From JASBZA01 sp964392065 (GTDB taxonomy: Bacteria; Bacillota; Clostridia; Saccharofermentanales; Fastidiosipilaceae), in assembly GCA_964392065.1 (NCBI GenBank), contig CAYMOG010000009.1:1-41777 (forward strand): a DNA stretch of 41,777 nucleotides, read 5' to 3'. The position numbers and the translations under genes are program-made. Positions 35,694 through 41,777 of this stretch are shown here, piece after piece. Position 1 is the first letter of the stretch, and every line of letters begins with the position of its first letter. The notes below the pieces were generated by a model. That model ran no database searches. It saw nothing but the letters and a program-made list of their open reading frames with translations, and was not told the origin of the DNA.

Positions 35694-36398
35694 GTGCGTA
35701 GTGCAGAAATATATTTAGTTAGACATGGCGTTACAGATTTTAATCAAATAGGAAGATTTCAAGGCATTAGTAATACCCATTTAAATGAGGATGGAAGACT
35801 ACAAGCGGAATTGTTACGAGATCGCTTCCTAGAATCTCAAATACATTTGGATCGCATATATACTAGTACGCTTATACGCACTCAGCAGACCGCCAAACCT
35901 ATAGCCGATGCGTTAAATTTAGATGTCGAAGTTTTCCCTGGAATAGAGGAAATCCATGGGGGATTGATGGAGGGAAGAACACATTTAGAGAATGCAGAGA
36001 ATTTCCGATCGACTATGGAAACCATTATGCTGAAGCCTTATTATACGCAAATGCCAGAAGGTGAGAGTGGTAAACAAGTTTATCAGCGCATGGTGCAAGC
36101 ATTTTTAGAAATTGGAAGAGCATCCATAGGAAGTAGGGTTCTGGTCGTAAGTCATGGTTTTGCGCTCCAAATGCTCCAGTCCTATTTGCAAAATATTCCA
36201 GCCGATGAAACGAAACGTCTTATTTGTGCCAATACAGCAGTAAGTAAAGTATATTTCCATGAAGATGAGACCATTCGAGTCTCGTATTTAAATGATGCAT
36301 CCCATTTGCCAGCCCGATGGCAAGTGAGTGCAGAACAAAAACAAACAGAAATCTATCAACACAAATTAGAAGAAAGCCCTATTTACTTGGATTCCTAA
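35694..36398 (+). CDS. Histidine phosphatase family protein
   Basis: 234 aa, soluble. The phosphohistidine motif is LVRHGVTDFN (His about 11) and the second catalytic His lies in VVSHGFALQM. This is the phosphoglycerate mutase-like superfamily (COG0406), whose members act on sugar phosphates, nucleotides or cofactor intermediates; the substrate cannot be told. GTG start at 35694, immediately after the mscS stop, with no separate promoter. Followed 53 bases later by an alpha/beta hydrolase in the same direction. Confidence 0.87.
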   Translation: MRSAEIYLVRHGVTDFNQIGRFQGISNTHLNEDGRLQAELLRDRFLESQIHLDRIYTSTLIRTQQTAKPIADALNLDVEVFPGIEEIHGGLMEGRTHLENAENFRSTMETIMLKPYYTQMPEGESGKQVYQRMVQAFLEIGRASIGSRVLVVSHGFALQMLQSYLQNIPADETKRLICANTAVSKVYFHEDETIRVSYLNDASHLPARWQVSAEQKQTEIYQHKLEESPIYLDS

Positions 36399-36451
36399 TG
36401 GTTTAGAATTCTAGTGAGAAGAAGAATTGAAACAAGAGAGGAGTGCTAGCT

Positions 36452-37429
36452 TTGGCCATAGGAAATGATTTTTTCATACGTTCTAGTAATGGACATACGA
36501 AGATAAGAGCGAGATTGTGGCGTATTGAGCCGAACGCTGCTGCAGGGCCTCCTCGGGGGCTCGTGCATGTTATGCATGGCCTAAACGGCACTGTCCAAAG
36601 GTTTGACTCTCTGGCCCAGAAACTATCGGATGCAGGTTACGTCGTATTCGGTCAAGATGTCTTAGGTCATGGACATAGCATAGAGAGAGAAGAGGACCGG
36701 GGGTATTTTGCAGCGGAAAAAGGCGATGATTATGTGCTTTCGGATTTGCTTATGTTACACCGACAAATGAAACAAGCGTATCCCGACTTACCCGTGTTTG
36801 TTATTGCCCACAGTATGGGGAGTTTTTTCGCGAGGCGGATGCTGATTTCCTATCCAGAAGAAATTGATGGCGCAATTCTTATGGGGACTGGCGGAATTAA
36901 GAGAAGTGAGTATCGGATTGGAAGAGCATATATTAAACTTGTCTCCTTTCTCCATGATGAACTATATAGACCGGGCTATCTAACGAAATTGGGACTTATT
37001 ATGATGAATCATAATTTTCAATATAAGAGTAATCCTTATGCTTGGGTAACTACAGATGAAGCGTTACTAGAAAATCCCGAAGCTAGAGCCGCCTTCCAGG
37101 TGCGACCAACATTGAAGTTATATGGAAATTTAAATCATACCCTCGGGATTCTGGCAAGAGAAGAAAATACTTTACATATGAATAAGCATTGTCCCATTTT
37201 CATAATGTATGGTGAACTAGATCCTATGTCTAGACAGGGGAGAATTCCTGAGCAACTTGCTAGTTTATACAAACAAGCAGGTTTAGAGTATGTTTCTCTC
37301 AAGGTCTATCCCGATGCGAGGCATGAATTGTTAAGTGATGTAAACAAGGCTCAGGTGGAAGAGGATATTCAAACGTGGTTAGAAGCTTGTATTGATTTGG
37401 TCCAAGGGAATGAAATGGGGGAAGCTTAA
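36452..37429 (+). CDS. Alpha/beta hydrolase, lysophospholipase / monoacylglycerol lipase type
   Basis: 325 aa from TTG 36452, which has AGAGAGGAG at good spacing; GTG 36443 overlaps that site and is less likely. An HG oxyanion motif is seen in HVMHGLNGTVQRFD, the nucleophile Ser in IAHSMGSFF, the acid in YGELDPMS and the His in PDARHELLSD. It resembles serine aminopeptidase S33/Hydrolase_4 proteins that cleave monoacyl lipids. No signal peptide. Its stop overlaps the stop of the convergent ABC-F gene inside a hairpin loop. Confidence 0.87.
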   Translation: MAIGNDFFIRSSNGHTKIRARLWRIEPNAAAGPPRGLVHVMHGLNGTVQRFDSLAQKLSDAGYVVFGQDVLGHGHSIEREEDRGYFAAEKGDDYVLSDLLMLHRQMKQAYPDLPVFVIAHSMGSFFARRMLISYPEEIDGAILMGTGGIKRSEYRIGRAYIKLVSFLHDELYRPGYLTKLGLIMMNHNFQYKSNPYAWVTTDEALLENPEARAAFQVRPTLKLYGNLNHTLGILAREENTLHMNKHCPIFIMYGELDPMSRQGRIPEQLASLYKQAGLEYVSLKVYPDARHELLSDVNKAQVEEDIQTWLEACIDLVQGNEMGEA

Positions 37430-37440
37430 TCGGCTTCCCC
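37418..37440. terminator. Hairpin spanning two overlapping stop codons
   Basis: GGGGAAGC (37418-37425) pairs perfectly with GCTTCCCC (37433-37440). The 7-nt loop holds TTAA, which supplies TAA on both strands (37427-37429 plus, 37426-37428 minus). T-tracts on both sides are weak. Possibly a compact bidirectional terminator. Confidence 0.45.
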
Positions 37441-39054
37441 TTCGAATGCATAGACTTTTTGTAACTGTTCTTTATTCTTACTTAAGAATTCATCGTAAGG
37501 CATCTGATAGTCCTTTATTTTCCCATTCCCATCTATCACCATAATTCGGTTGGCTATAGTTTGAACAAATTGTTGGTCATGGGAACTGAATAAGACCACA
37601 CCTTTGAATTGAATCAGTGCATCGTTTAGTGCTTGAATGGATTCCATATCCAGATGGTTGGTAGGGTCATCCATGAGAAGAATATTAGCTTCTTGAAGCA
37701 TCATCATGGATAAGAGGCAGCGCACCTTTTCACCACCAGAGAGAACGTGGACTGGCTTAAGAGCTTCTTCTCCACTAAATAGCATCCGGCCTAGAAACCC
37801 TCGAATATAGGTTTCGTCACGAGAGTCTGTGAATTGCCAGAGCCAGTCTATGAGATTATCTTGGGATTCGAACAGATGATTATGCTGTTTAGGGAAATAG
37901 GCCTGTGAGGTTGTAGTGCCCCATTTATACGTGCCTAGATCCGCTTCTCTAGTGCCATAGAGTACTTCCATTAGAAGAGAAATTGCTTTTTCATCTTCCG
38001 CGAGGAATAACACTTTATCTTCTCTTTCGATACGAAAACTCACATTATCTAAGAGCTTTACGTTATCTTCTATAATACTTAAATTATCAACGCGCAAGAC
38101 ATCATTTCCGATGTCTCGATTAATCTTGAAATGCACGTAAGGATACTTTCGAGACGAAGCCTTCATATCTTCAATCTCGATTTTTTCCAAAGCTTTCTTC
38201 CGTGAGGTAGCTTGTCTTGACTTGGAAGCATTGGCACTGAACCTAGCGATAAAGTCTTGTAGTTCCTTGATTTTGTCTTCTTTCTTGCGATTAGATTCTT
38301 TCATCTGGCGCAGGATCAGTTGAGAAGACTCGTACCAGAAATCATAGTTTCCAGTAAAAAGCGTAATTTTACTATAATCAATATCGGCAATATGTGTACA
38401 GACTTGATTTAAGAAATGACGGTCATGGGAAACAACAATCACTGTGTTTTCGAAATTTATGAGAAATTCTTCTAGCCATTGAATTGCTTGCAAATCTAAG
38501 TGGTTTGTAGGCTCGTCTAAGAGTAAGACATCAGGATTGCCGAATAGCGCTTGGGCTAATAGAACCTTTACCTTCTCAGATAAATCAAGTTCTTGCATTT
38601 GTTTGTCAATAATATCTTGGGATAAGCCTAGTCCGATGAGAAGTTCTGCTACTTCGCCTTCGGCTTCCCACCCGCCTAGTTGGGCAAAATCTGCCTCCAA
38701 CTCCGCAGCACGGATACCATCAGCATCTGTGAAATCGGCTTTCATATAGAGTAAGTCTTTTTCTTTGCCAATGGCATACAGTTTAGGATTTCCCATAATG
38801 ACTGTATCTAAGACGGACTCATTATCAAACTGGAAATGGTCTTGTCTTAGAAAAGACAAGCGTTCCCCCTGGTTCATAGAAATTGTTCCAGTTGTGGAGT
38901 CAATCTCTCCCGATAGAATTTTCAAGAAGGTAGACTTACCAGCGCCATTGGCGCCGATAACACCATAACAGTTTCCTTCGGTGAATTTAATATTTACATC
39001 TTCAAATAATGCGCGTTTACCGATGCGCAAACTTAAGTTCGTTACTTGTATCAT
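37426..39054 (-). CDS. ykpA: ABC-F family ATPase, YkpA type
   Basis: 542 aa from the ATG at 39054 (MIQVTNLSL), chosen because GGGAGG lies 7 bases upstream; an earlier in-frame start 27 bases upstream has no such site. No membrane segments. The first ABC domain is complete, with GANGAGKST and LLLDEPTNHLDL. The second keeps LSGGEKVRCLLS and LLMDDPTNHLDM, but its Walker A position reads FLAEDEKAISLL, lacking the GxxGxGKS pattern. The YkpA branch, as I recall it, also has a non-canonical second Walker A, so this is probably a family trait, here carried further. ABC-F proteins act on ribosomes; the specific role is unknown. Minus strand, convergent with the hydrolase. Confidence 0.9.
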   Translation of the reverse strand: MIQVTNLSLRIGKRALFEDVNIKFTEGNCYGVIGANGAGKSTFLKILSGEIDSTTGTISMNQGERLSFLRQDHFQFDNESVLDTVIMGNPKLYAIGKEKDLLYMKADFTDADGIRAAELEADFAQLGGWEAEGEVAELLIGLGLSQDIIDKQMQELDLSEKVKVLLAQALFGNPDVLLLDEPTNHLDLQAIQWLEEFLINFENTVIVVSHDRHFLNQVCTHIADIDYSKITLFTGNYDFWYESSQLILRQMKESNRKKEDKIKELQDFIARFSANASKSRQATSRKKALEKIEIEDMKASSRKYPYVHFKINRDIGNDVLRVDNLSIIEDNVKLLDNVSFRIEREDKVLFLAEDEKAISLLMEVLYGTREADLGTYKWGTTTSQAYFPKQHNHLFESQDNLIDWLWQFTDSRDETYIRGFLGRMLFSGEEALKPVHVLSGGEKVRCLLSMMMLQEANILLMDDPTNHLDMESIQALNDALIQFKGVVLFSSHDQQFVQTIANRIMVIDGNGKIKDYQMPYDEFLSKNKEQLQKVYAFEGEAD

Positions 39055-39210
39055 GCTAAAACCTCCCATGATTGTGGGCAAAAACTCTTAATAGTATAAC
39101 GGAAATTTAATAAAATTTATGTGACACAAAGTATTTTTGGCATTTGTAGTAAGAATAGTTAAAATAGAGAGTAGAATTAGCGTAACTAAGCTAAAAGGAG
39201 AGGTCTTATT

Positions 39211-40290
39211 ATGGATAAACAAAGAAAAATCGAATTGCTAGAAGCTTTATCAAATGCTGCAGGCACTTCTGGATTTGAGGATGACGTAGCGCTATTAATT
39301 GCGGATGAAATTAAAGACTTGGGGGAAGTGTCTAATGACTCTATTCTAAATGTCTACCTTAATCGTAAAGAAAACACAGGAGATAAACCGACTGTCTTGT
39401 TAGATGCACATATGGACGAAGTGGGTTTTATTGTCCAAAGTATAAACAATAATGGGAGCTTGAAATTCCTACCCGTTGGAGGTTGGATTCCATCATCGGT
39501 GGCAGCGCAGAAAGTTAAGGTTTTAAATGATGAAGGTGAATATGTTACCGGCGTTATTGCCTCTAAGCCTCCTCACTACAGTTCTGCAGAAGAGAGGAAA
39601 AAAGCTCCAGACTTAGCCGATATGCAAATTGATTTAGGGACTTCGACAAAAGAAGAAACCGAAGAATTGTTCAAGGTTTCTATCGCTAAGCCAATCGTTC
39701 CAGATGTAAATTTCGAGAGCATAAAGCATAAACCCGATTGGTTTATCGGTAAGGCTTTCGACTGTCGCATGGGCTGTGCTGCAGAAGTCGTAAGCTTACA
39801 TGCACTTGCTGGTGAAGCGTTAGATGTAGATGTTCTAGGTTTGTTTTCTACCCAAGAAGAGGTAGGAACTCGTGGTATTCAAGTAGCGGTCAATCATCTG
39901 GATGTGGACGTAGCGATTTGTTTCGAAGGCACCCCTGCGGACGATACCTTCGGTGATAGTAATAGTCAACAAACAGTATTAGGGAAGGGCCCTATGCTAA
40001 GACACTTCGATACCACAATGATTACAAATCCTAGATTCCAGCGTTTTGTTCTAGAGGTTGCAAAAGAAGAAGGTATCCCAGTTCAAGAAGCCGTACGGTC
40101 TGGAGGGGGTACGAATGGCAAAGTACTTCACCTTGCAAATCAAGGTATTCCTACAATCGTTATAGGTATTCCAGTACGTTATATTCATTCCCATTATGGT
40201 ATGGCTTGTTATGAAGATTACGAGAATGCCAGCAAACTAGCGGTTGCGGTCATTCGCAAGTTGACGTCTAGCAAGATTGAAAATTTTTAA
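39211..40290 (+). CDS. M42-family metallo-aminopeptidase
   Basis: 359 aa, cytoplasmic. Metal ligands appear in order: His in DAHMDEVGF (about 69), the bridging Asp in FDCRMGC, the catalytic/binding Glu pair in STQEEVGTRG, the next acid in CFEGTPADD and the last His in IHSHYGM. The family (glutamyl aminopeptidase/tetrahedral aminopeptidase) trims short peptides. ATG start with AAGGAGAGG upstream. Monocistronic, ending at a strong bidirectional terminator. Confidence 0.93.
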   Translation: MDKQRKIELLEALSNAAGTSGFEDDVALLIADEIKDLGEVSNDSILNVYLNRKENTGDKPTVLLDAHMDEVGFIVQSINNNGSLKFLPVGGWIPSSVAAQKVKVLNDEGEYVTGVIASKPPHYSSAEERKKAPDLADMQIDLGTSTKEETEELFKVSIAKPIVPDVNFESIKHKPDWFIGKAFDCRMGCAAEVVSLHALAGEALDVDVLGLFSTQEEVGTRGIQVAVNHLDVDVAICFEGTPADDTFGDSNSQQTVLGKGPMLRHFDTTMITNPRFQRFVLEVAKEEGIPVQEAVRSGGGTNGKVLHLANQGIPTIVIGIPVRYIHSHYGMACYEDYENASKLAVAVIRKLTSSKIENF

Positions 40291-40297
40291 GGAAAAG

Positions 40298-40331
40298 AAT
40301 AACCCCGTTGGTTTAATCCAGCGGGGTTATT
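40298..40331. terminator. Bidirectional terminator between aminopeptidase and flavin reductase genes
   Basis: AATAACCCCGTTGG (40298-40311) pairs with CCAGCGGGGTTATT (40318-40331), one G-U pair, 6-nt loop. A- and T-rich flanks on both sides let it serve both convergent genes. Confidence 0.88.
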
Positions 40332-40333
40332 TA

Positions 40334-40861
40334 TTATTCTTCTACTTCTACAGCCTTATAGACGGAAACAATTTCTCCAATGTAGATATAGTGATAGTCT
40401 TTCTCGGGATAATGTTCTTTTGCCAAATCGGGTAGTATGAAATTGTCCTTATTGATTTGGTCTCTATAGATAACTTTACAATTTATGACATACTCGGCTT
40501 CTTGAATGGATGGGACTTTGTCCATACGGTTATAGTGAAGGTCTACTTTTTCCAGTTTATTTTCGTCTCTTCCAGATACGCGTCCTAGATAAGCAAGTTT
40601 TTTCTTCGTATCATCGGTTTGGGATAAGATGCTGATACTGAATTTTTCTCTTTTTTCTACGAAGCCTCTTGTGTAGCGTTGAGGGCGAAGCATAACAGTC
40701 ACGGTCGGACGATTCCAGTGCTCACCGAATGCTCCCCATGAGATGGTCATCGTATTATGGTGTTTCTTGCCACCTGCCGTAACCAATAACCAATCTTCTC
40801 CTATTGTTTTCCATGCATTTAGATCTAAATCTTTGATATCAATGGGATGAAACTCTCTCAT
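40334..40861 (-). CDS. Flavin reductase-like, FMN-binding split-barrel protein
   Basis: 175 aa. The family pattern of a short N-terminal 'pla'-type start, then LLVTAGGKKHHNTMTISWGAF and VMLRPQRYTRGFVEKREKFS, is characteristic of flavin reductase-like (DIM6/NTAB) proteins that bind FMN. The later segment AEYVINCKVIYRDQ fits too. Electron donor and partner oxygenase are unknown; in anaerobes these often act as general FMN reductases. ATG start with AAGGAGAAAAG upstream on the minus strand. Its 5' side faces the adhesin gene divergently across ~255 bases. Confidence 0.88.
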   Translation of the reverse strand: MREFHPIDIKDLDLNAWKTIGEDWLLVTAGGKKHHNTMTISWGAFGEHWNRPTVTVMLRPQRYTRGFVEKREKFSISILSQTDDTKKKLAYLGRVSGRDENKLEKVDLHYNRMDKVPSIQEAEYVINCKVIYRDQINKDNFILPDLAKEHYPEKDYHYIYIGEIVSVYKAVEVEE

Positions 40862-41140
40862 ACTTTTCTCCTTAATTAATTAACTGAAGCTGTAGTCCTG
40901 ATAATCTATATATGATACTAACACGCAAGCTAGAAGAAAGGTAGATAGGACGAAGGATATAGGAGGGAGATAGGCTGCCTATTGGAATTAATCCTAAATT
41001 TCAATAGAAATAATGAACGAAATTAGACTTTTGAATGATTTTATATTTCGAAGCACTATAAATGTATTATAATTAGTTGTATATAGCATATTATTTAGAG
41101 TAGCTTAGGAGGTTTTCATAAAAAAGTATATAAATTTCTC

Positions 41141-41755
41141 GTGTTTCTATTGGCATTTATGGTCGTTAGTTCCCTCATCTTACCGAAAGCAGTACAAGCT
41201 GCAGAAGTTGAAGCGACTGTCACTAATGTAGAGGTATCTGGCGGAGGAAATACATTTCGCATTGCATTTGATTGGCAGATGCCAGCGGGAAGTATGCCGG
41301 GTGACTATTTCGAAATTGTCATTTCACCTGAGTTAGAAGTGAATTGGCAATCTGAGCTTGAACTAAGGGATCCCAACACGGGTGACGTAGTTGCAATATC
41401 CGAGTTCAATAATAATATTTGGCGAACAACCCTAAATGAATATGCTGAATCCCACGATAATATACGTGGAGGGTTAGTGTTGGATGTTAGTTTAAGAGAA
41501 CAACTTACGGAGGGTGAAGAAAAGGAAGTTTCTTTGGACGTATTAAGTGAAACGATTATTCTTACCTTTACAGGGCCAGGGCCACTTCCAGGAATGCTCA
41601 TAAATAAATGGAGTGGCTATAGTGATGCTTCTACTCAGAGTAAAAACTTAAAGCTTCAAAGTTATAACTACGAATTTGCAAATATTGTTCCTGTTGATGG
41701 TCAGATTTTTGCCCATTGGTTTGTGGGTATTGACATGAGTTACAGAACTAGGTAA
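41141..41755 (+). CDS. Adhesin N-terminal region (signal peptide + Ig-like adhesion domain), damaged start and probably cut short
   Basis: The 204-aa frame runs from GTG 41141 to TAA 41755. A Sec signal peptide ends near AVQA/AEVEA, followed by a beta-rich region resembling the N-terminal Ig-like domain of MSCRAMM/Cna-type adhesins (GDYFEIVISPELEVNW). Two oddities. (1) A perfect AGGAGG (41107-41112) is followed 5 bases later by AT-AAAAAA-GTA, where ATG-AAAAAA-GTA would give a normal MKKVYKFL start in this same frame; the G of ATG seems missing. GTG 41141 lies 28 bases from the AGGAGG and loses the basic n-region. (2) At 41745 the +1-shifted frame reads ELGKTNPMFTA to the window edge without a stop, so the TAA at 41753 may follow a frameshift. 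The intact gene would probably continue beyond the window into Cna-B repeats like those at 1150-3189. Confidence 0.65.
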   Translation: MFLLAFMVVSSLILPKAVQAAEVEATVTNVEVSGGGNTFRIAFDWQMPAGSMPGDYFEIVISPELEVNWQSELELRDPNTGDVVAISEFNNNIWRTTLNEYAESHDNIRGGLVLDVSLREQLTEGEEKEVSLDVLSETIILTFTGPGPLPGMLINKWSGYSDASTQSKNLKLQSYNYEFANIVPVDGQIFAHWFVGIDMSYRTR

Positions 41756-41777
41756 GACAAACCCAATGTTTACAGCA

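Noticed and set aside
1..41777. A circular plasmid with the adhesin split at its ends
   Set aside because: The window holds essential chromosomal genes (hisS, aspS, lepA, thrS), and I see no sequence overlap between the first and last bases. The two adhesin parts may be different genes.

Overview
The window looks like chromosome from a low-GC Gram-positive anaerobe (Bacillota, Clostridia-like). This is inferred from AT-rich codon use, strong AGGAGG-type ribosome binding sites with many GTG and TTG starts, a T-box leader on thrS, a sortase-anchored Cna-B protein, a DUF1846 protein and a YkpA-type ABC-F ATPase. The genus cannot be fixed from sequence alone. Most of the window is compact housekeeping and metabolic DNA. 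I see no integrase, transposase, phage gene or CRISPR array.

Layout. 1-3189: surface genes, with a lipoprotein polysaccharide deacetylase interrupted by an in-frame TAA and, directly against its 3' end, a Cna-B/VPSTG protein that lacks its N-terminal half. 3416-9140: hisS-aspS-lepB-lepA, one translation and secretion operon, followed by a tRNA-Leu(UAG) with its own promoter and terminator. 9537-11414: a condensation-domain-like protein convergent with a C39-like cysteine peptidase. 11531-16436: a four-gene cluster of Crp-type regulator, a diadenylate cyclase fused to a YbbR domain (CdaA-CdaR fusion), a 54-aa membrane peptide, and a HerA/FtsK-type ATPase. 16411-19319 (minus): a possible DUF559-like protein and a PEPCK/HPrK-like P-loop ATPase. 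19442-20965: DUF1846. 21142-23369: thrS under a threonine T-box. 23515-24331: two small membrane proteins. 24399-28422: glycogen debranching enzyme, threonine aldolase, HD phosphohydrolase. 28432-29331 (minus): lipid kinase. 29434-33329: a siderophore ABC transporter operon preceded by two palindromes that look like metal-repressor operators. 33367-34566 (minus): FabV/TER enoyl reductase. 34658-37429: MscS channel, histidine phosphatase, lysophospholipase-like hydrolase. 37426-39054 (minus): YkpA-type ABC-F ATPase. 39211-40861: M42 aminopeptidase and a convergent flavin reductase-like protein. 41141-end: the N-terminal part of another adhesin, which has lost its ATG and may be frameshifted.

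Two things stand out. First, the 11.5-16.4 kb cluster puts a ligand-binding transcription factor, a second-messenger cyclase fused to its usual partner domain, a tiny membrane protein and a DNA-translocase-like ATPase into one tight operon; it is the best candidate here for a poorly described system. Second, every obvious coding lesion in the window falls in surface-protein genes at its two ends, while the housekeeping genes between them are intact.
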